Shown in pieces: positions 16,001 to 25,348 of a stretch of 30,410 nt of DNA. Location: NCBI GenBank assembly GCA_005239605.1, contig SBBS01000016.1:1-30410 (forward strand), given 5' to 3'. The notes beneath the pieces were generated by a model that made no database searches, was not told the DNA's origin, and was given only the letters and a program-made list of their open reading frames with translations. The translations under genes and the position numbers were made by a program. The number at the start of each line of letters is the position of its first letter. Within the stretch, counting starts at the first letter, position 1. The DNA comes from a bacterium. GTDB taxonomy: Bacteria; Patescibacteriota; Minisyncoccia; Ryanbacterales; 2-02-FULL-48-12.

Positions 16001-19000
16001 CGATGAAATTGGATGTGGATGCGAATTATTATTTCGGGGTGCCGGTTGAAGGCGGTGAAGTCGAGTACTCTCTAGCGAGCCAAGATTTCTATTTTGATCG
16101 GTACCAGGACGGTTATTTCTCTTTTGGCCGCGGCTGGTACTATAATTTTGACGGCTGGTATGGCGATACGTTTATCCTCCGCGGCAAGACCGTGCTGGAC
16201 ACTCATGGGAAAGCCCGCATTTCCCAGCAACTCGATTTTAATAAATTCTTTAAAGGCGCCGAGGCAGAAAAGAGCAAGATTTTTACGGCGCACATTACCG
16301 TCCGCAACCAAAATGGCCAGTCAATTTCTACCCGCAAGTCGTTTATTGTGCATCGCGGAGAGTTATACGCGGGGGTGAGTTTGGAAAACAATTTTGTTGG
16401 AAAAAATGAGCAGGTGACAGCTCGTATAAAAACAGTTGATACAAATGGGAAAGAAATTTCCCGCCGGAATATCCTGATAGAGGCGCAGAAAATCACCTGG
16501 GAGTCTTTTAAACGCCGCGAGGTGGATGGACAATATTATTACCGTTCAGAAGAAAAACGAGAAACGGTGCGCAAGGAAACAGTATCCACTGATCGGAACG
16601 GCAATGCGCAGTATCAATTTTCCTTGCCTGACGAAGGAGAATACGAAGTTCGCGTAAGCGCTGCGGATGACAGAGGCAATCCTGTCTCAGGTTCCGAAAG
16701 TTTGTATGTATACGGGCAAGGGTCTGTGTCTGTGCGCCCGACTAACAACGAAACGCTTGATTTAGCCACGGACAAGCAGGATGTAAGCGTAGGCGAAAAG
16801 GTGAAGGTTATTATTAAATCGCCGTATGAACGAGCAAAAGCGCTTGTAAGTATAGAAAGGGGCACAATATTCAGCTATCATATTCTGGATGTGCGGGGAG
16901 GCCTTGCTGAATTTCAGTTTGATGTAAAGGAAGAATACATACCGAATGTTTCTGTTTCCATTTTGCTTCTTTCTTCCCAACCGGAAATAAAATACGGTGA
17001 GATTCAATATCGTGTGAATACGAAAGAACGGGATTTAAATATAACGGCGCGATCAGATAAAAATAATTATCTGCCCGGCGAGACAGTCAATTTGGATATG
17101 GCGGTAAAAGACAAACAAGGACGTCCGGTGCAAGCTGAGCTGTCATTGGCGGTGGTGGATATGAGCGTGCTCGCACTGAAAGGAAACCCCAAGAAGAATC
17201 CGGTGCTTTTCTTTTTCGGAGGGACGCCGGTGTCAGTCAGCACCGCTTCCAATATCAAAAACATATTACACGAAGCGGATATTCCTACCGGTACCAAGGG
17301 AGGCGGCGGCGGATCGGATGAGTTGGCTCGAAAAAAACGGGGCGTGTTTAAGGACACCGCATTATGGGAAGGCGTTGTGCAGACTGATGGCGCCGGGAAA
17401 GCTCACGTTTCTTTCCGTCTGCCGGATAATCTCACTACCTGGCAGGTGGAGTCGGTCGGCGTTACGAAGGATACTAAAGTGGGTGTCGGGTATTTGGAAT
17501 TTAAGGCGCGTAAGGAGTTGATGGTGGTGCCGTTAAAGCCTCGCTTTATTATTCCGGGGGATATCTTTTTGATTGGCGGACAGGTATTTAATGAAACAGA
17601 CGCAAAACAAAAAATTTCATTGTCTTTCGCAAGTCAGACACTGCATCTGCAGGATACAGACAAGCAATCTGTAACACTCAATGCTCACGAATCAAAAACA
17701 GTATATTTTTCCGTAGAAGCCCCGCGCGGCATGCGGGAAGGAGAACATGTATTCATGCTTTCTGCTCATGCAGACAGTCGGGAAGATACAGTAGAAGATA
17801 CTATTCCTATAACCAGAAATGATACGTATGAATCGGTAGCCACGGCGCACTATACGGGAGACACCATAAACAAAGAATTTTTGTATGTTCCTTCCAATGC
17901 GGCGCCTGATAGAGGTGGTTTGGTCGTTAAGGCAAATGCAACACTGGCGGTGTATTTGTCGGATGCGCTCACTTATTTGGTAGAGTATCCTTTTGGTTGC
18001 AGCGAACAGATTGCGAGTAAATTAAGCGCGTTGGCTATTGTAAAGCGCGGTTTGGCAGTTAAAAATATTGGCGATGCATTTACTTTGGGCGATGTGGAAT
18101 TTGAAGGAAGGAAGTATTCACCGGATGATGTGGTGCGTATTGGCCTTGCGCGTATCTATCAAAATCAGCTGCCGGAGGGGGGATTTACCTATTACACAGG
18201 CATGCGCGCAGATCCGTATCTAACCATGCATATTATTACCGCTTTGGCCGAGTTGCGCGATGCGGGATATGCCGTTGATGCTGAACGCCTGACCCGAGCG
18301 GCTGACTATCTTTCTCGCGAAGTGAGTTTACAGCCGGCGCTGTCTGTTTCCAAACGCGGTGCGCTGCGTTCCGCAGCGAATTATTTTTTACCCCCCCCGC
18401 CTGTGGGCGCGATGTCTCCCGCCAAGCAATTGGATACGGATTTTGTTATCTTGGCTGCTTATGCATTGTCACGCGTGCCGGGATATGAAAATGGGGGCGA
18501 TATACAGAAGCGTATTTCCGTCATTGCGCAAGATTCCAAGTATATTCGGGAAGACAGTTCAAATGTGAGTCTGGCATATCTAGCGTTGATTCTTGCAAAG
18601 GGCTATCCGGAGGATATAAAAGATACTGTGTACAAACAACTGGAAAACAGGCTCATTATTGATGGGCGCGGTGCGTCGTTATCATTGCAGGGACGGGATA
18701 GATTATATCAATTTTATGAAACGCCGATTAAAGATACGGCTCTCTTCATAAAAGCGCTTGCGGCAGACCGCCGCGATGTTGCGGTGCTTGATAAAGCGCT
18801 GCGCTGGATTTTGGCAAGCCGTTCCAAAGACGGTTCTTGGGGTTCCACACATAATACGGCGGCGGTGATTGATGCGCTAACTGATTTTCTTAATTGGAAA
18901 AAGGAGAGTGAGTCGGCATTCAATCTTTCTCTGGCGCTTGATTCCGAGCAGGTGGGGGAAATTACATTTGATGCATCAAATATCTTGCAATCATTTGAGA

Positions 19001-19755
19001 AGTTTCTGGCGATGGATACGCTGAAGAAGGGTACCATTCAGACATTCACCTTTGCGAAAAGAAACATCAATGACGCGCCGAACAAATACTATTACGATAT
19101 GCTGCTCACATATTTCTTGCCGGTAGAAAAGATTCCGCCGCGAGACGAAGGTTTCGCCATCACGCGCGAATTTTATCAGTTGGATAATGAACAAAATGCC
19201 AAGCCGGTATACGAGGCAAAGCGGGGGGAGGTTCTGCGCGGGCGTCTTACTATCACCGTGCCGGAAGAGAGAAACCTTATGTCGGTAGAAGATTTTATTC
19301 CGGCGGGCATGGAGCTTGTGAACTTAAAACTTTCAACGGAAGATGCGTCGTTGCAGGTACCCGAGGATGACGAGTACCAGGAGTATCCGTACGGAAGCAG
19401 GGAAGGCAGATTAGAAACTCCACGCGGCAAAGTTGCGCAGTTTTTCTCAAAGATTGGATTTTTACCTTTGAGCGCTCGCATCTTGCCTTTTATCGGCATT
19501 AAGGAGCTGGGAGATGAATATTATGGCAAGCGCTTTAAGCCTACGCTTGCGTTTCAGCCGGATGCGGAGGAATTACGGGACGATCGGCTGTTTCTTTTTG
19601 CGGAGCGCGTACCGCCCGGTGTATATCACTATGATTATTTTGTACGCGCTCTGGTTCCCGGCACATTCCATCATCTCCCCGCCATAACCAACGAAATGTA
19701 TTTCCCTGAAAATTTTGGCCGAAGCCGCGGCGAACTCTTCAAGATTACTCAATAA
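13081..19755 (+). CDS. Giant membrane-anchored bacterial alpha-2-macroglobulin
   Basis: 2224 aa from ATG 13081; the frame stays open to 12949, but TATAAT six bases before 13081 and the lack of sensible sequence upstream set the start. A basic tail precedes one membrane helix (about 27-46); the rest is probably outside. Parts seen: N-terminal Ig-like/Big_5-type repeats (DEDPRIVSVFPNKDS, then ITIVFNRPM); the MG2-type YVYTDKPIYRPGQQV (from about 861); a glycine-rich, KKR-containing bait-like segment (about 1405-1425); SFRLPDNLTTWQ; and the thioester motif YPFGCSEQ (Cys1640) followed by an alpha-alpha toroid domain. Such proteins trap proteases covalently; E. coli YfhM is the model. It converges with and overlaps by 11 bases a PBP1C-type gene, its classic partner. 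Confidence 0.93.
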   Translation: MDEQKLLPAPRRWERVFEWAKPWMTKKVAVSGAVLGAILLAVIWQGWRGGKFARPEFEEMYSLVPDKVSQSAAIPVRLPEGVRFAVAQAAEAIAFDPELKGDWHAGDEEDKLFFQPAKKLELGSYYAVTLTAGEITLSKDFLVDEDPRIVSVFPNKDSEASEYSQITIVFNRPMVPLTTLDELSDKEIPVQISPATPGAFKWITTRNLQFIPKDRLKRSSHYTVAIQPGFISMDGLSVPAVSYEFTTRPLRYEYMYPDSVAMQGNPVRIVFNQPIDIERTQRELTLKKGADAVDFAVGYGKRELYNAESKKYEVFLDKSILEIYNKHDQHGRENVWDFESQYSYTLAKAYPAEGDMILEQGFSGTVSIPPIIGNITAESPRSRHATQDLFDPEGKLWITFAEDINKDASKIEAPARKEIGYGEKCREPQAGEEVFYGEDCQKVPDQKRIYLTFDPSSFKPGQEFMVTFKKIVNADGLVMNANDIIKPVRIYPSLAIYSTVPGEGGENTDLTKMVVCSSNPLQIPDETAFYERVKSNVTVGLWNWHEPYRVTRDNTGAVCKVGQFENTILYGLVPEFSYKISLSLVDDFGQKAEKTVHFQSGKLSSFDRNFFHLQKEYNVTSPDRLKFIYGVDNIEYVNFHICEVTPETMLRYMEERPEIQTSPANLDCSNVFERRIDLPKTYWSRSYFQIKLDEYLPDPIGHYVLSFSHPEYRRMEWEWDDNLGRSVARPLERIYERTFVTVTKLAVQEKKVEWKDEFWASAPAEQKEVVSDTLRKAQRNVYWVTRFGSLDPVPDARVEIYKKGIQHTSSYATGNDGIALAGAEPDIVGAIVRSGKDSAIISERIDKLAWNAPAQAVEHAYVYTDKPIYRPGQQVFIKGIYRLGFNAEYRPMEGKKTEVSIRNSKYEEVSKKTLQLNEYGTFTTDFTLDANAPLGTYSITAPGGTSYFDVEEYVPAAFKVEAKGDREEYIAGDTMKLDVDANYYFGVPVEGGEVEYSLASQDFYFDRYQDGYFSFGRGWYYNFDGWYGDTFILRGKTVLDTHGKARISQQLDFNKFFKGAEAEKSKIFTAHITVRNQNGQSISTRKSFIVHRGELYAGVSLENNFVGKNEQVTARIKTVDTNGKEISRRNILIEAQKITWESFKRREVDGQYYYRSEEKRETVRKETVSTDRNGNAQYQFSLPDEGEYEVRVSAADDRGNPVSGSESLYVYGQGSVSVRPTNNETLDLATDKQDVSVGEKVKVIIKSPYERAKALVSIERGTIFSYHILDVRGGLAEFQFDVKEEYIPNVSVSILLLSSQPEIKYGEIQYRVNTKERDLNITARSDKNNYLPGETVNLDMAVKDKQGRPVQAELSLAVVDMSVLALKGNPKKNPVLFFFGGTPVSVSTASNIKNILHEADIPTGTKGGGGGSDELARKKRGVFKDTALWEGVVQTDGAGKAHVSFRLPDNLTTWQVESVGVTKDTKVGVGYLEFKARKELMVVPLKPRFIIPGDIFLIGGQVFNETDAKQKISLSFASQTLHLQDTDKQSVTLNAHESKTVYFSVEAPRGMREGEHVFMLSAHADSREDTVEDTIPITRNDTYESVATAHYTGDTINKEFLYVPSNAAPDRGGLVVKANATLAVYLSDALTYLVEYPFGCSEQIASKLSALAIVKRGLAVKNIGDAFTLGDVEFEGRKYSPDDVVRIGLARIYQNQLPEGGFTYYTGMRADPYLTMHIITALAELRDAGYAVDAERLTRAADYLSREVSLQPALSVSKRGALRSAANYFLPPPPVGAMSPAKQLDTDFVILAAYALSRVPGYENGGDIQKRISVIAQDSKYIREDSSNVSLAYLALILAKGYPEDIKDTVYKQLENRLIIDGRGASLSLQGRDRLYQFYETPIKDTALFIKALAADRRDVAVLDKALRWILASRSKDGSWGSTHNTAAVIDALTDFLNWKKESESAFNLSLALDSEQVGEITFDASNILQSFEKFLAMDTLKKGTIQTFTFAKRNINDAPNKYYYDMLLTYFLPVEKIPPRDEGFAITREFYQLDNEQNAKPVYEAKRGEVLRGRLTITVPEERNLMSVEDFIPAGMELVNLKLSTEDASLQVPEDDEYQEYPYGSREGRLETPRGKVAQFFSKIGFLPLSARILPFIGIKELGDEYYGKRFKPTLAFQPDAEELRDDRLFLFAERVPPGVYHYDYFVRALVPGTFHHLPAITNEMYFPENFGRSRGELFKITQ

Positions 19756-21742
19756 TCTGGTTGACAGAGACATGTATATGCTGGTTTTTTTCGTTTGTTC
19801 GCGCCTCTATGCGATACACGCCGGGTTTTGCGGGTTTCCATGAAATACGGCTTCCTTCGCCTAAGGGAGCGCTGTTGATGTACCACGAAGCTTGTTGTCC
19901 ATTGGTTGAGGCGAGAGGAATTGCCATGCGTGTTTCAAACTCAAACATGTCTCCGTCATGCGGTTCTGCTATCAATTCTTGCTGTAACAAAAGATCGCGC
20001 GCTTGTTCAAAGTTGTCTCCCGCCAACCCGTATTCTATGGTGTTTTCTGTTGGATAGGCTTGCACGCGCGTAAGTTCAAATGGTTTACCTGAATTATATT
20101 TTGAATGTAGCAGTACCTCCATACCGTCGCGCCAAATTTTTCCCGCGCCCATTTGCCCGGATAGTTTGTACATGGGTTTGTTGTCGCTATTGCCCAGCCA
20201 CACGCCCACCAAAAAATCCGGCGTATAGCCAACGGTCCAACTGTCATGATAATCATGCGATGTGCCTGTTTTTACCGCGTAGTTGGAAGCGGATAAATTT
20301 AGACTGCTTGCTGCGCCGAATTGATCAATACGCGCTATATGGTCGGATAAAATAAATGTCACGAGCTCCGTGAACGCGGGATTTAACACTACTTTATTAT
20401 CTGAAATAGGCAGAGACATAGGCGGCGTGATTGAAACAGATGTGCCGATATCAATGGGTTTGAGAATGCCGTTGTTGGGAAAGATTGTGAAATAATGCGC
20501 AAGCGTGAGTAAATCCATCTCCAATACTCCTAATGCGATGCCTAATTCATACGACGGCAAGGGACGCAATGGCTTGAATCCCAGATCCGTTTCCAAAAAT
20601 GCGTAAAAATTATCCAAGCCCGCGTATTCCAGCACTTTCACACTTGGTGCGTTAAGACTGTTTGCAAGCGCTTCGTGAAGCGTAACGATTCCGCGATATG
20701 CGCCGTCGTAGTTTCGCGGGTACAGTTCAAACCCTGTGCCGATTTTAAATTTGTATTCGCGGTCATCCACTTTCGTGTAGGGCCGGGCGCCTTTTTCAAA
20801 CGCTTTAGCATAGATAAACGGTTTTGCGGTAGAACCGATTGGGCGCGGTTCTGTTGCCATATTAATCTGATACCCTTGGCGGGCAGTGTGCGGATAGGGA
20901 GAACCGACAAGCGCCAACAGTTGATTGTGTTCTTCGCCGGTACCCATGCGAATAACAACAATTGCCGCATTTTGCGCGCTTACAAAGGATGTATCGGCCA
21001 TGGTGAACTGGAGTATGCCGCGCAATTTTTCTGTTAGGTCATTATCTATAGTAAGGCGGCATGGTTTTGTGCACATGCGCGAATACGCGGCAAGTTCAAA
21101 CATGTTTTTGTGCGCGCGTTGATACGTCTCTACGGTTGGATAGCGGCCCGGCTTGCTTACATGCGCCAAGATTGCCGCATATTCGGCTGAACCCAAAGAT
21201 TCCGGAGGCAGATTGAAATATACGCGCGCCGCTTCCGCAATGCCTTGCGCTTGATTGCCGAAATAAGCAGTGTTTGCGTACATGACAAGAATTTCTTCTT
21301 TTGTGGAATGGAGCTCTAAACTTACTGCATAGAGTATTTCTTTTATTTTGTTGCCCAGTGTGCGCTTGTTTTCATTGCCAAGAATGTTTTTTACCACCTG
21401 TTGGGTAAGCGTGCTGGAACCTGGGAAATATCCCATAAACGGGTACTGCGCCAAACTGCGCGCTATGCTGCCTATGTTGATGCCCGGATGGAGATAAAAA
21501 TAGTTGTCCTCTTTTGCAATAAGAAGTTTTGCGAATTCTTCCGGCACTGTGTCTACCGGGCGCATGTAATGTCCCTTGCTATTGGGAAGAATGGCAATTT
21601 CTGATTCGTTTCTGTCTTCTACAAGCGCCGATTTTTGTTGTTGGTACATCTCCCGCAGGTGAGAGGATGCCGATGCGGTCATGAAATATACCGCTCCCAA
21701 AAGCATTAATCCGGCGCTATAGCTTCTAGATTTCTTGGACAT
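19745..21742 (-). CDS. pbpC: Bifunctional penicillin-binding protein, PBP1C type
   Basis: 665 aa. It polymerises and cross-links peptidoglycan at the outer face of the membrane. One N-terminal membrane helix (about 8-25) is followed by a GT51 transglycosylase domain with the catalytic Glu in KEDNYFYLHPG (Glu78) and GSSTLTQQVVKN. The transpeptidase domain has SxxK STAK (Ser304, Lys307), SLN (362-364) and KTG (491-493). A C-terminal beta domain (about 590-660, WYINSAPLGEG, then KPGVYRIEA) resembles the PBP1C C-terminal domain. It starts six bases after the uvrB stop, so it is in the same operon, and converges on the macroglobulin gene. The PBP1C subtype is inferred from the C-terminal domain and this neighbour. 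All catalytic residues are present. Confidence 0.92.
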   Translation of the reverse strand: MSKKSRSYSAGLMLLGAVYFMTASASSHLREMYQQQKSALVEDRNESEIAILPNSKGHYMRPVDTVPEEFAKLLIAKEDNYFYLHPGINIGSIARSLAQYPFMGYFPGSSTLTQQVVKNILGNENKRTLGNKIKEILYAVSLELHSTKEEILVMYANTAYFGNQAQGIAEAARVYFNLPPESLGSAEYAAILAHVSKPGRYPTVETYQRAHKNMFELAAYSRMCTKPCRLTIDNDLTEKLRGILQFTMADTSFVSAQNAAIVVIRMGTGEEHNQLLALVGSPYPHTARQGYQINMATEPRPIGSTAKPFIYAKAFEKGARPYTKVDDREYKFKIGTGFELYPRNYDGAYRGIVTLHEALANSLNAPSVKVLEYAGLDNFYAFLETDLGFKPLRPLPSYELGIALGVLEMDLLTLAHYFTIFPNNGILKPIDIGTSVSITPPMSLPISDNKVVLNPAFTELVTFILSDHIARIDQFGAASSLNLSASNYAVKTGTSHDYHDSWTVGYTPDFLVGVWLGNSDNKPMYKLSGQMGAGKIWRDGMEVLLHSKYNSGKPFELTRVQAYPTENTIEYGLAGDNFEQARDLLLQQELIAEPHDGDMFEFETRMAIPLASTNGQQASWYINSAPLGEGSRISWKPAKPGVYRIEARTNEKNQHIHVSVNQIIE

Positions 21743-21748
21743 GAATCT

Positions 21749-24700
21749 TTATTGAAGTTTTTGTATCATATCGCGCAATGCTGCCGCTTTTTCAAAATCA
21801 AATTTTGCGGCCGCTTTCCGCATGTCTGCTTCCAGTTCTTTCTTGAATTCCTGCAGAGAACGTTTGTCGTTTTTATGCTCAAGAATTTTTTCTTCCAAGC
21901 GTTGTTCAAGGATGTCTTCTTTTTTGGTGTCGGCGGGGAACCACCCGCGGATTTCTTTTGTAACAGGTGCGGGGACAATACCGTGTTCTTTGTTGTACGC
22001 TTCCTGGATTTTTCGCCGCCGTTCGGCAGTTTCTATTGCTTCTTTCATGGAGCCGGTAATAGTGTCGGCATAGAGAATTACATGCCCGTTTACATGCCGC
22101 GCGGCGCGCCCCATGGTTTGAATCAATGTTATGGCATTGCGCAAAAATCCTTCTTTGTCGGCGTCTAAAATAGCCACCAGCGAAACTTCGGGAATATCCA
22201 ACCCTTCGCGCAAAAGGTTAATGCCCACAAGCGCATCGTACGCGCCTTTTCGCAAGTTTTGCAGGGTTTCGGTGCGCTCAAGCGTTTTTACTTCCGCGTG
22301 GATATAGGCGGTTTTTATTCCTTCGCCGGAAAGATAATCCGCAATGTCTTCGGCAAGCCGTTTTGTGATGGTGGTAACAAGCGTGCGCTCTCCTGCCGCC
22401 GCGCGTTTTTTAATTTCAACCGCCGCGTCATGAATTTGGTTTTTGGCGGGGCGAATTTCAATGTCGGGATCCAAAAGGCCGGTTGGGCGCACCAGCTGTT
22501 CGGAGGCCGGGCCGCTTGAGAGTTCAAAGTGCCCGGGGGTTGCCGATACATACACCACTTGCGGCACGCGGCTTTCAAACTCTTCAAACATAAGGGGGCG
22601 ATTATCCAGCGCGGAAGGAAGGCGAAAGCCGTGTTCTATAAGCGTTTGTTTTCGCGCGCGATCGCCCTGATACATGCCGCGGATCTGCGGCAAGGTCATG
22701 TGCGATTCATCAATGAAGGTAATAAAATCTTTCGGGAAATAATCCAGTAAGGTGGCGGGCGGGTCCCCGGCGTTTCGGAAGGACAGATGCCGTGAATAGT
22801 TTTCAATGCCCGAGCAGTAACCCGTGGTGCGCAGCATTTCCATATCAAAACGGGTGCGTTCCCGAAGGCGTTCGGCTTCCAGCGCCTTGCCGCGGTTTTG
22901 CAGGGTTGCGACATACGCTTCCAGTTCCTGTTCAATGTTTGCGATTGCTTGTTCCAGTTTATCTGATGCGGTTACGAAATGTTTTGCGGGAAAGAGCTGA
23001 ACATTCTTTTCATCTTTGTTTATCTGCTCAATTTCATTCCCGAAGAATTCCACTCGCGTTGTTTCCATGCCGGTAGGGGATACTATTTCCACCATATCTC
23101 CTTTAATACTGAAAGTACCCGCCTGGGGATCGGTGTCGTTTCGTTCGTATTGCAGAGCGGCAAGGGTTTTTAAAAAATCATTTTGTTTTATTTTCTGCCC
23201 CGCGCGGATTGAAACGGCCATACTGCCGTATTCAGCCGGATCCCCCAGGCCGTATATGCACGAAACCGAGGCAACGATAATAACATCGCGGCGCGTCAGA
23301 AGCGATTGGGTGGAGGCGTGGCGCAGGCGGTCAATAAACTCATTTATTTTGGCGTCTTTTTCTATGTAGGTGTCGGTTTGCGGAATGTAGGCCTCCGGTT
23401 GGTAGTAGTCGTAGTAGGAAACGAAATAGCGAACGGCGTTGTCGGGGAAGAACTCTTTGAATTCTTGGTACAATTGCGCGGCGAGTGTTTTGTTGTGTGA
23501 AATCACAAGCGTGGGTTTTTGCACGCGCTCAATAACATTCGCCATAGTAAATGTATTGTGAACAAATAAACCACCTGAGCCCGCAAGAAAGGTCTCATTC
23601 TCTTGTACGGAAAAATCGTAGACATAATCTTCCTTGGGCGCCTCAACAATTTCACGTACCGGTGTCCAATAAAGATTGAGGAGATATTCTTTTGATTCAA
23701 TTTCATGCATGGCCGCGATGTCTTTTTTTGCATAGGCAAATTCTTTTAATGTATTGATGATTTTTTTGAAGACTTCTTGAGAAGGTTTTCTCAAATTATT
23801 TTCAACCATTGATAAGTAGGAACTTTCAACATAGCATGCTTTTGCAACGTCTCTCTGAAAAAGAGAAAGATGTGTGCGTATTGTATGGATCCACCTGCCA
23901 TCGATTGGAATGATATCCACGTTAGTGTTGTAGGATTTGTCGAGTAGTGAGGCAAGTTTAACCTGTTTTCTTTTTAGAGAAAAACCAATCTCTGCTTGAA
24001 AAACTTTTAAAAATTTTTGGCCGGATATATTTACAACCCAATATGTTCGTTTTGTATTCTTGCGGGGCAATTTTACTCTTTTTTCCCTTATTCTCGCTAT
24101 AATACCAAACCGTAACAGCGCATAGGTTAAATCAGAGGCAAGCTCCTCACTTGCCGTGGCGCATGTTATGGCGGCTCCATCTAGACCGCCATCAGCAGAG
24201 AAATAAGCTTTTAAAAGATTACTAAGTTGTTCATTTGAAAGTTGCGGCCAGAAGCTGGGCAGGCGTTTTTTTTGAGATATCTTACCATTCAAGATGCCTA
24301 ATAATTCACTCCAAAAGACTGAAGACACTTGATAATCATACGTTTTATCCCTTTGCCTCCAATGAAGTCCGAGTTGAGCAAAAGTTGCCGTAAAATCAGA
24401 GACAATTTCTTTGTCTGCAGATGAAATAACAAAATATTTGTCTTCAGCATGTCCCTCGGCTACGTAGTAACCAAAAAGGCGCATTATATTATTGTGAAGA
24501 CGGAGTTCCATCGGAAACTGGTAATTTTTTCCGTACACACCAATGGCGGCATTATGAGAAAGACTTGGTGTTTTCTGTGCTAGTTGTTGGTATAAGCCCA
24601 GGGAGATGCGTTCTTCTGTGCGCAGTATGTGGTGAATCTTTGTTGGTGTTAGGAGCGGGCGTAGATTATGTTCATCTGTAGGCCAGAGTGATTTGAATTC

Positions 24701-25303
24701 TGGAATGGCAACGAATAATTTTCTTTGAGGCGGGAAGTAATTATATAAAGGTAGGGTCGTTAGTGTATGTTTTTGAGGAGGGATACCAAGAGGAACGGGG
24801 ATAAAATCTCCCCTTTTGATATTAGTCGTTGTCATCAGCCGAAGCTTGCCATTGCGCAACACAAAAAAGTTATGATTTTTAGTCACAGTTACATTTCGCC
24901 CGCATGTCGTTATTACAGTAGAAGGTTTATCTGTGTACGTATGTCGAATAAACTGAGTGATGGGCTTCCATGAAGGCAGATTGGTTTTAGGATCGAAGCT
25001 ATAGGTTTCAAATTGAGGCAAGGGGAGGTCTCCAGCCAAAATGAGTTTGCTCTCCCCAACTGATTTTATTCTGTCTGGAAAATTTGCAAATAACTTGTCA
25101 ATAAATAAACCAATATTTTCTTGAGTGATTTTTTCTTCTTGCTTAATAAGAACATGTGTTTTACCAACAACACTCTTGCCGCTGCCGGTAACTCCGATAA
25201 GCGTTTGTTCGGGCGTGCCGTTTTTTAAGCGCGCCGAAATTTCCTCAATCGCCTGCGGCTGATCGCCAGTAGGATGGTATTTACTTTTGATTTTGAAATC
25301 CAT
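21749..25303 (-). CDS. uvrB: UvrABC excision nuclease subunit B, interrupted by an intein
   Basis: About 1184 aa precursor; GTG 25312 would add three residues. Removing the 540-residue intein leaves about 644 aa, normal for UvrB. UvrB is the damage-verifying helicase-like core of nucleotide excision repair. N-extein: FKIKSKYHPTGDQPQAI up to GVTGSGK. C-extein: TFTMANVIE, the beta-hairpin region (YDYYQPEAYIPQTDTY), DESHMTLPQIRGMY, helicase motifs V/VI (LREGLDIPEVSLV, then IQTMGRAARH) and a C-terminal UVR domain (DFEKAAALRDMI) for UvrC binding. The intein splits the P-loop between Lys and Thr, so UvrB cannot bind ATP before splicing. A TATAAT on the minus strand (25354-25349) sits back to back with the ruvA promoter. 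PBP1C follows six bases later. Confidence 0.96.
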   Translation of the reverse strand: MDFKIKSKYHPTGDQPQAIEEISARLKNGTPEQTLIGVTGSGKSVVGKTHVLIKQEEKITQENIGLFIDKLFANFPDRIKSVGESKLILAGDLPLPQFETYSFDPKTNLPSWKPITQFIRHTYTDKPSTVITTCGRNVTVTKNHNFFVLRNGKLRLMTTTNIKRGDFIPVPLGIPPQKHTLTTLPLYNYFPPQRKLFVAIPEFKSLWPTDEHNLRPLLTPTKIHHILRTEERISLGLYQQLAQKTPSLSHNAAIGVYGKNYQFPMELRLHNNIMRLFGYYVAEGHAEDKYFVISSADKEIVSDFTATFAQLGLHWRQRDKTYDYQVSSVFWSELLGILNGKISQKKRLPSFWPQLSNEQLSNLLKAYFSADGGLDGAAITCATASEELASDLTYALLRFGIIARIREKRVKLPRKNTKRTYWVVNISGQKFLKVFQAEIGFSLKRKQVKLASLLDKSYNTNVDIIPIDGRWIHTIRTHLSLFQRDVAKACYVESSYLSMVENNLRKPSQEVFKKIINTLKEFAYAKKDIAAMHEIESKEYLLNLYWTPVREIVEAPKEDYVYDFSVQENETFLAGSGGLFVHNTFTMANVIERVQKPTLVISHNKTLAAQLYQEFKEFFPDNAVRYFVSYYDYYQPEAYIPQTDTYIEKDAKINEFIDRLRHASTQSLLTRRDVIIVASVSCIYGLGDPAEYGSMAVSIRAGQKIKQNDFLKTLAALQYERNDTDPQAGTFSIKGDMVEIVSPTGMETTRVEFFGNEIEQINKDEKNVQLFPAKHFVTASDKLEQAIANIEQELEAYVATLQNRGKALEAERLRERTRFDMEMLRTTGYCSGIENYSRHLSFRNAGDPPATLLDYFPKDFITFIDESHMTLPQIRGMYQGDRARKQTLIEHGFRLPSALDNRPLMFEEFESRVPQVVYVSATPGHFELSSGPASEQLVRPTGLLDPDIEIRPAKNQIHDAAVEIKKRAAAGERTLVTTITKRLAEDIADYLSGEGIKTAYIHAEVKTLERTETLQNLRKGAYDALVGINLLREGLDIPEVSLVAILDADKEGFLRNAITLIQTMGRAARHVNGHVILYADTITGSMKEAIETAERRRKIQEAYNKEHGIVPAPVTKEIRGWFPADTKKEDILEQRLEEKILEHKNDKRSLQEFKKELEADMRKAAAKFDFEKAAALRDMIQKLQ
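23555..25174 (-). mobile_element. Intein with LAGLIDADG homing endonuclease, inside uvrB
   Basis: 540 residues, exactly 1620 bases. Splice block A starts SVVGKTHVLI (Ser1). Block B has the TxxH signature (VTVTKNH, Thr98/His101). Two LAGLIDADG-like helices, LFGYYVAEG (233-241) and LKAYFSADGG (321-330), mark a homing endonuclease. A helix-turn-helix-like stretch (about 440-470: DVAKACYVESSYLSMVENN) may help DNA recognition. Blocks F/G are VYDFSVQENETFLAG and LFVHN, with the invariant His-Asn followed by Thr as the first C-extein residue. Exteins join to GVTGSGK-TFTMANV, the exact UvrB consensus. The DNA looks more A+T-rich than the flanking uvrB, consistent with transfer. All splicing residues are present, so it should be active. 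Confidence 0.95.
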
Positions 25304-25348
25304 AACTTGCACTAATCGCCAGTCGGCTTTTTTCTTTCCTAAACTCCT

